From Thalassobaculum litoreum DSM 18839 (GTDB lineage: Bacteria > Pseudomonadota > Alphaproteobacteria > Thalassobaculales > Thalassobaculaceae): a stretch of 64,000 nucleotides of DNA. Of this stretch, positions 1 through 8,064 are shown in pieces (position 1 is the first letter of the stretch; each line of letters opens with the position of its first letter). A program made the position numbers and the translations under genes. The notes under the pieces are model-generated. The model was not told the origin of the DNA, ran no database searches, and saw nothing but the letters and a program-made list of their open reading frames with translations. The stretch covers positions 32,065-96,064 of the forward strand of contig NZ_FNBW01000019.1 of assembly GCF_900102465.1 (NCBI RefSeq), in the 5' to 3' direction.

Positions 1-335
1 AGCAGCGCGCGCGGGCTTTCCGCCAGGCTCAGGGCGTCGCGGTAGGCCTGCTCGCTGGCGATCAGCCGCTCGGATTCCAGAAGAAGAGAGGCGCGGGCGA
101 AGGCGATGTCCGGTCGGGTGGGGCTGTAGGCGAGGGCCTTGTCCACCTGGCCGAGCGCCGCCGCGGTGGCGCCGAGGGCGGCCAGCACCATGGCCGACCC
201 GAACAGCGCGTCCGTATGGGCCGGCTCCAGTCTCAAGGCTGTTTCGTATGCGGCCAGGGACGGTCTGAGCCGACCCGCCGCGTGATGGGAACGCGCCTGG
301 GCCAGCGCATCCTCAAGGGCAGAGGCCTTAGCCAT
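1..335 (-). CDS. TPR-repeat protein, N-terminal part only (runs off the left edge)
   Basis: The minus-strand frame opens with ATG at 335 and stays open to the window edge, giving about 111 residues. The translation starts MAKASALEDALAQARSHHAA and shows the helix-turn-helix periodicity of tetratricopeptide repeats: small residues at regular spacing, then 'AAYETALRLEPAHTDALFG' and 'QVDKALAYSPTRPDIAFARA'. TPR domains are protein-protein scaffolds. The C-terminal part, which could carry a glycosyltransferase, sulfotransferase or other domain, lies outside the window, so the function cannot be named. Confidence 0.65.
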   Translation of the reverse strand, partial: MAKASALEDALAQARSHHAAGRLRPSLAAYETALRLEPAHTDALFGSAMVLAALGATAAALGQVDKALAYSPTRPDIAFARASLLLESERLIASEQAYRDALSLAESPRAL

Positions 336-748
336 GGGGCGGCCGCACATGTCTGCCGACGGGTCGGCTGAGCGGCGATGCAAAGACTGACAGTGGCGTG
401 CTCTCAAAAGATGCGCAGCCACGATGGTGGCTTGCGGTATCTACATAAATGGCGTCGGAGGGGGATACTCGACAGTGGCGTCTTCCGTGGCATTCCGGAA
501 CTTCTATCGTTCCGGTGGAGAGGGAAAGCGGCTGCCGGGGTCGGCTTTGACAGCCGCCGGGGGGGGGCGGTTCCATAATCGGCGGCAATGGATTCAACTC
601 TGGGCACTGCCGCCATGCCGCATTCCGGATCTCCGAACCCTCCCCGTTCCAGCCCGCCGCTTCGGCCCCGATAGCGTCATGGCCGGCCCTATGTGGCGGA
701 GACCCGTCGACTACTTCAGATGGCCGAGATAGAGCGGACCCGCGCGCG
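336..748. other. Intergenic region with no supported gene
   Basis: About 410 bases between the TPR gene start and the znuA stop. The open frames crossing it have implausible composition and no recognisable motif. A short direct repeat (gacagtggcgt near 389 and 470) and a run of ten G near 549 are the only notable features. It should hold the promoter of the leftward TPR gene, but I could not assign one. Confidence 0.5.
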
Positions 749-1705
749 CTAATCGGCCAGGCAGTCGTGCAGGGTCCGGGCAATGCCGCGGATCAGCGCG
801 GGGTACATCCCCGGGCCGTCCTCAAGGGCGCTGCCCAGCGGGTCCAGGGTGGCGATCTTCGCGTCGCTGCCCTCCACGATCACCTCGGCGATCGACGGAT
901 CGAACTGCGGCTCGATGAAGACGCAGACGAAGCCGTCCTCCTCGATCTCCTCGCGCAGCTCGGCGATCCGCTTCGCGCCCGGCTTGATCTCCGGGTTGAC
1001 CGAGATCGCCTCGCCCTTTGCCAGACCGTACCGCGCCTCGAAATGACCGAGCGAGTCGTGGAAGGTCAGGTAGGGTTTGAACCAGACCGGCTCCAGGGTC
1101 GCGGTGACCTCCTCGTCGAGACGGCTGAGGGCGGCAATCGTCTCGGCGGCGTTGGCGGCGAAGGTGTCGGCGTGAGCCGGCATGGCCGCGCTCAGGGTGC
1201 TGGCGATCACCGACACCATGGCGCCGGCATTCGACGGATCCAGCCAGATATGCGGGTCATGGGCGCCATGGTTGTGGCCGTGCTCGTCCGCCTCCTTGTG
1301 GCCGTCTTCCTCTTTGTCCTCGGCGTCGTGCCCGTGGTCATGGTCGTCACCGTCGGCGAAGCCGCGCTGGGTGATGCCCGGCGCGGTCATCATCGTCTCC
1401 ACCGTCGCCTTGGCCGCCAGGGTCTCCAGCGGATGCTCCAGCGCTGTCTCAAGGTCGGGGCCGATCCAGAAGACCACCCCCGCCTCCTCGAGCTTTCGGG
1501 CGTCCGAGGGTTTCAGGGTGAAGGTATGGGGGGAGGTGGTGCCCGGGATCAGCAGGGTCGGTTCGGCAACCCCCTTCATCACGGCGGTGACCAGGGAATG
1601 CAGCGGCTTGATGGTGGCGACCACAGAGGGCTCGGCCCAGGCGGGGGTGGCGAAACCGGCCAGAAGACCGGCCAGGATCGGTGCGGCGGTGAGGGGGTTC
1701 CGCAT
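749..1705 (-). CDS. znuA: Zinc ABC transporter, periplasmic zinc-binding protein ZnuA
   Basis: Captures Zn(II) in the periplasm and delivers it to the ZnuB permease. The 318-residue protein starts with a Sec signal peptide ending near 'ATPAWA-EP'. Family metal ligands are visible: His in 'SPHTFTL', His in 'DPHIWLDP', His in 'TFHDSLGHF', and Asp in 'ATLDPLG'. Between the first two lies a His/Asp/Glu-rich loop ('DDHDHGHD', 'HKEADEHGHNHGAHD') typical of ZnuA rather than of manganese-binding homologues. Two Cys ('FVCVF' and the terminal 'HDCLAD') may form the usual disulfide. It is divergent from znuCB, with a Zur-type palindrome between them, so zinc-repressed expression is likely. Confidence 0.95.
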   Translation of the reverse strand: MRNPLTAAPILAGLLAGFATPAWAEPSVVATIKPLHSLVTAVMKGVAEPTLLIPGTTSPHTFTLKPSDARKLEEAGVVFWIGPDLETALEHPLETLAAKATVETMMTAPGITQRGFADGDDHDHGHDAEDKEEDGHKEADEHGHNHGAHDPHIWLDPSNAGAMVSVIASTLSAAMPAHADTFAANAAETIAALSRLDEEVTATLEPVWFKPYLTFHDSLGHFEARYGLAKGEAISVNPEIKPGAKRIAELREEIEEDGFVCVFIEPQFDPSIAEVIVEGSDAKIATLDPLGSALEDGPGMYPALIRGIARTLHDCLAD

Positions 1706-1717
1706 CGGACTCTCCGA

Positions 1718-1736
1718 AATGTTATATTATAACGTT
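1718..1736. promoter_or_regulatory. Zur operator between znuA and znuCB
   Basis: The core GTTATATTATAAC at 1721-1733 is a perfect 6-1-6 palindrome. It extends to 19 bases with one mismatch (AATGTTATATTATAACGTT). This matches the well-known alphaproteobacterial Zur box pattern (GTTATA around a central base) and lies in the short gap between the divergent zinc-uptake genes, where Zur-Zn would repress both. The regulator gene itself is not in the window. Confidence 0.88.
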
Positions 1737-1794
1737 GCGCTCATTCGTAGCCGCTGTCATATCTCCGCGCAAGAGGGAAGCGAAGGGTTCACCG

Positions 1795-2649
1795 ATGGCT
1801 AATGCCGCCAGTCTGCCGGATGTCTCGCATGCGCCGGATGGGCCGCTCGTCCGCCTGTCGGGCGTCGGCGTGCACCGGGCCGGACGCTGGCTCACGCGCA
1901 ATGTGGATCTCGACGTCCGGCCGGGGGAGATCGTCACCCTGATCGGCCCGAACGGGTCGGGCAAGACGACGACGGCCAAGGTTGCGGCGGGGATCGTGCG
2001 GGCCGATGAGGGGCGGGCGGAAACCCGTCGCGGGCTTCGGGTCGGCTATGTGCCGCAGAGGATCCAGATCGACTGGACCCTGCCGATCACGGTGCGCCGG
2101 CTGATGACCCTGACCTCCCGACAGTCCGCCGCGGAGATCGCGGCAGCACTCGACGCGGTCGGCATCGCGCACCTGGCCGAGGCCGAGGTCCAGTCGCTGT
2201 CCGGCGGCGAGTTCCAGCGCGCCCTGCTGGCCCGGGCCATGGTGCGCCGGCCCGATCTGCTGATCCTGGACGAACCGGTGCAGGGCGTCGATTTCACCGG
2301 CGAGGTGACCCTGTACGGCCTGATCAAGCGCATCCGCGACGAGTCCGGCTGCGGCATCCTGCTGATCTCCCACGACCTGCACGTGGTCATGGCGGAGACC
2401 GACACGGTGGTCTGCCTGAACGGCCATGTCTGCTGCCGGGGCACGCCGCAGACCGTGGCGGAGAACCCGGAATATCTGCGGCTGTTCGGTGGCCGCGCGG
2501 CGGGAGCGCTGGCGGTCTACCGGCACCAGCACGACCACACCCACCTGCCGGACGGCCGCATCCGCAACGCCGACGGATCGATCACCGACGGCCATGCCCA
2601 TCACCATGACGGGCACCACCACGGTCATGCGCACGAGGGGCACGGATAG
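1795..2649 (+). CDS. znuC: Zinc ABC transporter, ATP-binding protein ZnuC
   Basis: ATPase that powers zinc import through ZnuB. Walker A is 'GPNGSGKTT', the ABC signature is 'LSGGEFQRALLARAM', Walker B is 'LLILDEP', and the switch His is in 'ISHDLHVV'. I chose ATG 1795 (284 residues) because a TTG start at 1735 would lie inside the Zur site; a purine-rich GAAGGG precedes 1795. The C-terminal 40 residues are a His-rich tail ('HQHDHTH', 'HAHHHDGHHHGHAHEGHG') that probably binds or buffers zinc on the cytoplasmic side. It is followed by znuB after 4 bases. Confidence 0.95.
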   Translation: MANAASLPDVSHAPDGPLVRLSGVGVHRAGRWLTRNVDLDVRPGEIVTLIGPNGSGKTTTAKVAAGIVRADEGRAETRRGLRVGYVPQRIQIDWTLPITVRRLMTLTSRQSAAEIAAALDAVGIAHLAEAEVQSLSGGEFQRALLARAMVRRPDLLILDEPVQGVDFTGEVTLYGLIKRIRDESGCGILLISHDLHVVMAETDTVVCLNGHVCCRGTPQTVAENPEYLRLFGGRAAGALAVYRHQHDHTHLPDGRIRNADGSITDGHAHHHDGHHHGHAHEGHG

Positions 2650-2653
2650 GGCC

Positions 2654-3451
2654 ATGCTTGACGATTTCTTCGTGCGCGCCTTGCTGGCCGGGATCGGCGT
2701 CGCGCTGACGGCCGGTCCGCTGGGCTGCTTCGTGGTGTGGCGGCGCATGGCCTATTTCGGCGACACCATGGCCCATGCCGGCCTGCTCGGCGTCGCCCTG
2801 TCGCTGGTGCTGCAGGTCGCCCCGGTCTTCGGCGTCTTCGTGGTGGCGGCGACGATCGCCGGCGCGCTTCTGCTGCTCGACCGGCGCGGGGCCTTGTCGA
2901 CCGACGCGCTGCTCGGGCTGCTGTCGCATGGGACCCTGGCGGTCGGGCTCGTGCTTGTCGCGCTAATGACCTGGGTGCGGATCGACCTGACCGCGCTGCT
3001 GTTCGGCGATGTGCTGGCGGTCGGGGTGACGGACATCGCGCTGATCTGGGCCGGGGGCGCGGTCGTGCTGGCCGGGCTGTTCTGGTTCTGGCGGCCGTTG
3101 CTCGCCGACACCGTGCATCCGGACCTGGCGGCGGCCGAGGGCATGCACCCGGAGCGGGCGCGGGCGGTGCTGATGCTGCTGATGGCGCTGGTGATCGCGG
3201 TGGCGATGAAGGTGGTGGGCGTGCTGCTGATCACTTCGCTGCTGATCATCCCTGCGGCGGCCGCGCGTCGGCTGGCGGCGACGCCGGAAGCGATGGCGGT
3301 GCTGGCGGCCCTGACCGGCGTGCTGGCGGTGGTTCTCGGCCTGTTCGCCTCGCTGCAATGGGACACGCCTTCGGGGCCGTCGATCGTGGTGGCGGCGATC
3401 CTGCTGTTCGGGGCGGGCCTGGCACTACCGGCACTCCGCCTGGGCCGGTAG
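2654..3451 (+). CDS. znuB: Zinc ABC transporter, membrane permease ZnuB
   Basis: Integral membrane channel of the zinc importer (ABC-3 family), 265 residues with about eight hydrophobic segments. The family-typical N-terminus reads 'MLDDFFVRALLAGIGVAL' and is followed by 'GCFVVWRRMAYFGDTMAHAG', a strongly conserved ABC-3 motif. The later 'VGVLLITSLLIIPAAAAR' is also a family hallmark. Start ATG 2654 lies 4 bases after znuC, so the two genes form one unit under the upstream Zur operator. Confidence 0.95.
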   Translation: MLDDFFVRALLAGIGVALTAGPLGCFVVWRRMAYFGDTMAHAGLLGVALSLVLQVAPVFGVFVVAATIAGALLLLDRRGALSTDALLGLLSHGTLAVGLVLVALMTWVRIDLTALLFGDVLAVGVTDIALIWAGGAVVLAGLFWFWRPLLADTVHPDLAAAEGMHPERARAVLMLLMALVIAVAMKVVGVLLITSLLIIPAAAARRLAATPEAMAVLAALTGVLAVVLGLFASLQWDTPSGPSIVVAAILLFGAGLALPALRLGR

Positions 3452-3515
3452 GGCCGGGGAGTGCGAGTTTAGAAGGAGCGGCCGGTGCACGGGCCGACCC
3501 AGTCGGTTCCCACCA

Positions 3516-4049
3516 TCACGACACGAAGCACCCTTCCAGCCGGCCGGTATCGGCCTCGCTGTTGTCGTCGAAATACCCCTCCCGGGTCGCCTCGCCCCGG
3601 TCCGAGGTGAAGCGGACCCGGACCCGGCCCTCGGCGATCTCGTCGGTGGAGACGACCGTCGGCGCGAAGCCGGCGGTGTCGTCCAGGTCGATGGTGAAGC
3701 CGAAGCTGTCGCCCGGCGCGAAGCGGCTGAACCGCAGGGTCAGCAGGCTGTCGCCGTCGGTGACGTCGCTGCGGTCGGCGATGACCGCCGTGCCGGTCGC
3801 CTCCTCGAACGGCTGATACACGCTGAGCCCGGCACCGCGTTCGGTGACGTCGAAGATGACCCGCCCGCGCGACGGGCCGAGATCGATCTCGACCTCGGTG
3901 ACCGACCAGCCGGGATCGCTGGTGTTGGTCAGGGTGAAGCGGTCCGCCGGCGCGCCCTCGCTGAAGGTCGCCACGAGACGCGGACCGCAGGCATCGGCCA
4001 GCGCGGTGCCCGGGAGAACCAGCAGGCAGAGGCTCAGAAACAGGCGCAT
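3516..4049 (-). CDS. Secreted protein of the kind often labelled 'aggregation factor core'
   Basis: 177 residues from ATG 4049; an upstream ATG at 4067 would add MDREGR. The N-terminus is a clear signal peptide (RLFLSLCLLVLPGTALADA). The mature part is beta-rich: 'CGPRLVATFSEGAPADRF', 'VIFDVTERGAGLSVYQPFE', 'FAPGDSFGFTIDLDDTAG'. I recognise this pattern from short secreted alphaproteobacterial proteins usually annotated by that name. Their function is unknown, and the label should not be taken as evidence of aggregation. Two terminal Cys could form a disulfide. It is convergent with znuB and probably monocistronic. Confidence 0.7.
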   Translation of the reverse strand: MRLFLSLCLLVLPGTALADACGPRLVATFSEGAPADRFTLTNTSDPGWSVTEVEIDLGPSRGRVIFDVTERGAGLSVYQPFEEATGTAVIADRSDVTDGDSLLTLRFSRFAPGDSFGFTIDLDDTAGFAPTVVSTDEIAEGRVRVRFTSDRGEATREGYFDDNSEADTGRLEGCFVS

Positions 4050-4184
4050 GCGGCCCTCGCGATCCAATCCGGCTCTCAGCTAGATGGATCGACCGGCGCG
4101 CCATGCAACCCCATTCGCGGTTATGGTAGTGCCCCGGGTATGACCGTCCGCACTACCGCCGCTCTGCCTTGGTTCGGACGCCGC

Positions 4185-5885
4185 TCAGCCGGCCTTGATC
4201 CGGTCGACGAAGGTCGAGACCTGCGACTTCAGGCCCTCGAACTCGCGGTTGAGCTGACCGATGGAGTCGGACACCAGACTCACATCCGCGCCGGTCTCCC
4301 GGGAGAGGCCGCTGACAGACTGGATCGTCGATACCGTGCGCTCCACGCTGGTCGCGGCCTGCTGAGCGCTCTCCGAGATCTCCCGCGTCGCCTGACCCTG
4401 CTGGTCGATCGAGTCGGCGATGGTCGTTGTGATCTCGTCGACCTCCCGGGTGGACTCGGCGATCATCCGGATCGCATCCACCGCGCCGGAGGTCGCCTCC
4501 TGGATCGAGCGGATCTGCTCGGCGATCTCCTCGGTCGCCTTCGCGGTCTGGGTGGCGAGGCTCTTCACCTCGGACGCCACGACGGCGAAGCCCTTGCCGG
4601 CATCGCCGGCCCGGGCCGCCTCGATGGTCGCGTTCAGCGCCAGCAGGTTGGTCTGCTCCGCGATATCCTGGATCAGGGCCACCACATTGCCGATCTTCTC
4701 GGCGCCGGCGGCCAGGCTCTCGATCTGCTCGTTGGTGGCCTGCGCCTTGGCGGTCGCATCCTTGCTGGTCCGGGCCGACTGCTCGACCTGGCGGTTGATC
4801 TCGGCGATCGACGCGCTCAGCTCGTTGGCGGCCATGGCGACCGCCTGGACGGCGGCGTTGGTCTCGTCGGACATGGAGCCGACGGCGTCGGTCTCCGACA
4901 CCATGCGGGAATTGCTGGACACCAGCCGGTCGGCGGTGCCGCTCATCTCGTTCGCCGCCGAGGACACGCCGTTGACCACCGAGCGCACGGAGGCGTCGAA
5001 CTCGTCGGACAGCTTCACCATCGCGGCACGCCGTTCGGCGGCGGCGGCCTCCTGGGACTTCTCTTGCTCCTCGCGCAGGCGCTCCACCTCCCCGGCGTTG
5101 CGCTTGAACACTTCGACCGTGCCGGCCATGGAGCCGAGTTCGTCGGTGCGGTCGGTGAACGGAATGTCGGTGTCCAGCTTGCCGTCGGCCAGCGTGGTCA
5201 TGGCCGTCGACAGGCCGCTCAGGCCGCGGACGACGCTGAGGGTCACCCAGGCGATCAGCGGCAGGATCACCAGCAGGCCGACCACCGCCATGATGACGGA
5301 CATGGTCCGGGCGTCGTCGACCGCCAGCTGGCTCTCTTCAAGCCGTTGTTCCAAGGCGGTGTTCGCCCGGTCATACACCGTCGTCAGGGCGGCCGCGAAC
5401 CGTTCGCCGGCACCGTCGATCACATCGTCGATCTTCGCGAAGGCGGCATCGTCGGCATTGGAGGCGATCGCCTCGGTGAGGTCGACCTTGATGGCTCTCG
5501 CCAGGGCGGCGAAATCGGCGTCCAGGGTCGAGGCCTGGCCGCTTTCGCCGATCTCCCCGGCCAGGGTGGCCACCGTCGGAATGCTCTCGGTGATGAAGCC
5601 GGTCGTGTTGGCGATGATCTCGGCCCGCTCCGGCTGGATCTGCCCTTCGGCCTTGTCGATGATCGAGTCCATGGCGGCTAGAAGCAGCTCGATATTGGCG
5701 AGCCGGACATCGGTGAGCACCGCGACCTTCTCCCGCATCGCGCTTACCGCCGCCGTCTTGGTCTTTACGGTGTCGGCCGAGTTGAACTGGATCGCGCCAA
5801 GGGCGGCGATGACGATGACGACCAGCGCCGCCAGAACGACCATGCGGTTCTTGAGGGACCAGCTTTTGAGATTGAGCATGTCCAC
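4185..5885 (-). CDS. Methyl-accepting chemotaxis protein
   Basis: Transmembrane chemoreceptor of 566 residues. TM1 is at about 14-35 ('[17 protein letters not shown]'), followed by a helical periplasmic sensor domain of about 170 residues. TM2 is at about 208-230, then a HAMP domain ('[20 protein letters not shown]') and a long coiled-coil signalling domain. The hairpin tip is the highly conserved '[20 protein letters not shown]'. No C-terminal receptor-methylesterase tether pentapeptide is seen. A strong Shine-Dalgarno AAAGGAGG lies just upstream of ATG 5885. The ligand cannot be inferred. No che genes are in the window. Confidence 0.93.
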   Translation of the reverse strand: MDMLNLKSWSLKNRMVVLAALVVIVIAALGAIQFNSADTVKTKTAAVSAMREKVAVLTDVRLANIELLLAAMDSIIDKAEGQIQPERAEIIANTTGFITESIPTVATLAGEIGESGQASTLDADFAALARAIKVDLTEAIASNADDAAFAKIDDVIDGAGERFAAALTTVYDRANTALEQRLEESQLAVDDARTMSVIMAVVGLLVILPLIAWVTLSVVRGLSGLSTAMTTLADGKLDTDIPFTDRTDELGSMAGTVEVFKRNAGEVERLREEQEKSQEAAAAERRAAMVKLSDEFDASVRSVVNGVSSAANEMSGTADRLVSSNSRMVSETDAVGSMSDETNAAVQAVAMAANELSASIAEINRQVEQSARTSKDATAKAQATNEQIESLAAGAEKIGNVVALIQDIAEQTNLLALNATIEAARAGDAGKGFAVVASEVKSLATQTAKATEEIAEQIRSIQEATSGAVDAIRMIAESTREVDEITTTIADSIDQQGQATREISESAQQAATSVERTVSTIQSVSGLSRETGADVSLVSDSIGQLNREFEGLKSQVSTFVDRIKAG

Positions 5886-5972
5886 CTCCTTTCGATGAGG
5901 TGAACATGGTTAAGGGGGCATCCGTTAATATGAGATGAATTTGGTGCAAAGATTGCCGTCGGGCAAAGCCCG

Positions 5973-6001
5973 AAGGGGTGTCGCCGGTCGCGACACCCCT
6001 T
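5973..6001 (-). terminator. Strong hairpin downstream of htpG
   Basis: A perfect 12-base-pair stem (5973-5984 pairing with 5990-6001) with a 5-base loop lies 28 bases after the htpG stop and before the chemoreceptor. Right after it on the minus strand is a second 6-bp hairpin (TCGGGC-AAA-GCCCGA). There is no long T tract, so it may act as a terminator or as an mRNA 3' end stabiliser. Confidence 0.6.
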
Positions 6002-6028
6002 GTGTCGGGGCCGCCTTGAGCCGCTGGG

Positions 6029-7915
6029 TCAGGCTCCGAGCGCCTTCACCATGACCTCCGAGAAGCGCCGGGTGAAGGCCTTCGGGTCGCTGACCGGCTC
6101 GCCTTCCAGAATACGTGCCTGCTCGAACAGCAGGTGGGCGGCGTCCTCGATGCCGTCGGTCCTGCCGTCCTGCACCAGCTTCGCCAGACCCTTGATCAAG
6201 GCGTGGTCCGGATTGACCTCAAGCACACGCGGCGCGGCCTGGTCGAGCTGCTTATGCTGGCGCAGCATCCGTTCCAGGTTCATGTCCATGTCGGTCTCGT
6301 CGGCGACGAGGCAGACCGGGCTCTCGGACAGACGGTCGGTGGTACGCACGTCCTTCACGGTCGCGCCCAGGGCCAGCTTGACCGAGACGATCAGGCCGTC
6401 GACCAAGCCGGTATCCTTCGCCTCGTCGTCCTTGGTCTCGGCGTCGGACTTCTTCTCCGCGTCGCCCGACTTGATGGCGGCGAGGTCGGCGCCGCCGCGG
6501 GTGATCGACTTGAGCGGCTTGCCCTTCACCCCGTCGAACATGGTCTGGACCCAGAACTCGTCGATCGGGTCGGTGAGGAACAGGACCTCCACGCCCTTCT
6601 TCACGAAGCCTTCCAACTGCGGCGAGGCCTTGGCGGCGGCCTCGTCCTCGGCGGCGATGTAGTAGATCGCCTCCTGGCCCTCCTTCATGCGCTCGATATA
6701 GCCGTCCAGGCTGGCCAACTCGTCGCCGGCGGTGGACTTGAAGCGCACCAGGTCGAGCAACGCCTCCTTGTGCTCGGCGCCATCGGCGTACAGCCCTTCT
6801 TTCAGTACCGCGCCGAAGTTGCGCCAGAACTCGGCATAGGCCTCCGGTTCCTTCTTCGCCTTCTTGGCGAGGTCGCCTAGCACGCGCTTGGTCAGCGCCT
6901 TGGAGATGGTGGCGACCACCGGATTGTGCTGCAGCATCTCGCGGCTGACGTTGAGCGGCAGATCTTCGCAGTCGACCACGCCCTTCAGGAAGCGCAGCCA
7001 GGAGGGGACCAGGCCTTCGATCTCGTCGGTGATGAAGACCCGCTTCACGTAGAGCTTCACGTGATGGCGGCGCTCCGGGTGGAACAGGTCGAACGGGCGC
7101 TGCGACGGCACGAAGAGAAGGCCGTGGTACTCGATCCGGCCTTCCGCCTTCCAATGCACCGTCATCCACGGGTCGTCGAAGGCGTGGCCGACGTGGTGAT
7201 AGAACTCCTTGTAGTCGTCGTCGGAGATCTCGCTCTTCGGGCGGGTCCACAGGGCCGAGGCCTGGTTCAGGGTGTCCTCGTCCTCGCCCTCCACGAACAC
7301 CACCGGGAACGGGATGTGGTCGGAATAGGTGCGCACGATGGTCTGAAGCCGCTGCTTCTCCAGGAACTCCTTGGCGTCCTTCTTGAGATGCAGGGTGATG
7401 ATGGTGCCGCGGGTCGCCTTCTCCGCCGGCGCGACGGTGTATTCGCCAAGCCCGTCGGAGGTCCACAGCCAGCCCGTGCTCTCGCCGGCCTTGCGGGTCA
7501 GGACCTCGACCTTGTCCGCCACCATGAACGCCGAATAGAAGCCGACGCCGAACTGGCCGATCAGGCTGGTGTCCTTCTTGGCGTCGCCGCTGATCTCGTC
7601 GACGAAGGCCGACGTACCGGAGCGGGCGATGGTGCCGAGATTGTCGTGCAGCTCGGCCTCGGTCATGCCCACTCCGTTATCGGAGAGGGTCAGAGTCTTC
7701 GCCTTCTCGTCGGCGGAGATGCGGATCTTGAAAGCGCTGTCGTCGGCGGTCAGATCCGGATCGGAGATCGCCAGAAAGCGGAGTTTGTCGCAGGCATCGG
7801 CGGCGTTGGAGATCAGCTCGCGCAGAAAAACCTCGCGCTCGCTGTAGAGCGCGTTGGCGACGATGTGCAGAAGCTTCGAAACTTCGGCTTGAAAAGATCG
7901 TGTTTCGGCAGCCAT
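6029..7915 (-). CDS. htpG: Molecular chaperone HtpG (Hsp90)
   Basis: Cytosolic ATP-dependent chaperone, 628 residues from ATG 7915, a normal length for bacterial HtpG. The N-terminal ATPase (GHKL) motifs are clear: 'LISNAADACDKLR', 'DNGVGMT', 'GTIARSGTSAF', 'GQFGVGFYSAFMVAD'. The middle domain has 'NVSREMLQHN', which carries the conserved arginine. The charged insert 'AEKKSDAETKDDEAKD' precedes the C-terminal dimerisation domain. An open frame continues upstream of 7915, but that extension overlaps the promoter and has unlikely composition. A sigma-32-type promoter lies 44 bases upstream, as expected for a heat-shock gene. Confidence 0.97.
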   Translation of the reverse strand: MAAETRSFQAEVSKLLHIVANALYSEREVFLRELISNAADACDKLRFLAISDPDLTADDSAFKIRISADEKAKTLTLSDNGVGMTEAELHDNLGTIARSGTSAFVDEISGDAKKDTSLIGQFGVGFYSAFMVADKVEVLTRKAGESTGWLWTSDGLGEYTVAPAEKATRGTIITLHLKKDAKEFLEKQRLQTIVRTYSDHIPFPVVFVEGEDEDTLNQASALWTRPKSEISDDDYKEFYHHVGHAFDDPWMTVHWKAEGRIEYHGLLFVPSQRPFDLFHPERRHHVKLYVKRVFITDEIEGLVPSWLRFLKGVVDCEDLPLNVSREMLQHNPVVATISKALTKRVLGDLAKKAKKEPEAYAEFWRNFGAVLKEGLYADGAEHKEALLDLVRFKSTAGDELASLDGYIERMKEGQEAIYYIAAEDEAAAKASPQLEGFVKKGVEVLFLTDPIDEFWVQTMFDGVKGKPLKSITRGGADLAAIKSGDAEKKSDAETKDDEAKDTGLVDGLIVSVKLALGATVKDVRTTDRLSESPVCLVADETDMDMNLERMLRQHKQLDQAAPRVLEVNPDHALIKGLAKLVQDGRTDGIEDAAHLLFEQARILEGEPVSDPKAFTRRFSEVMVKALGA

Positions 7916-7958
7916 GGCAGTGGGTCCGTTGTTGCTATTGTCGACTGTCAGGACGGGA

Positions 7959-7990
7959 CCGAGATATGGCCGATGGGTGACGTCTGCAAG
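7959..7990 (-). promoter_or_regulatory. Sigma-32 (RpoH) type promoter of htpG
   Basis: Read on the minus strand: a CTTG -35 core (plus-strand 7987-7990), an 18-base spacer, then CATATCTCGG as the -10 element (7959-7968). The alphaproteobacterial RpoH consensus is CTTG, 17-18 bases, CYTATNTNNG; only the Y position differs. The placement before htpG and the presence of rpoH at 17014-17898 support the call. Confidence 0.85.
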
Positions 7991-8064
7991 ACCTTCTCTG
8001 TGCCGGCGCCCATATGTGTTATGCCGAAGCCTGCATAGACCCGAGCCCGTTGTAGATCTCCCCC

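Noticed and set aside
328..783. 151-codon minus-strand frame left of znuA
   Set aside because: Pro/Arg/Ser-rich translation with no motif. It overlaps both the znuA 3' end and the TPR gene start.
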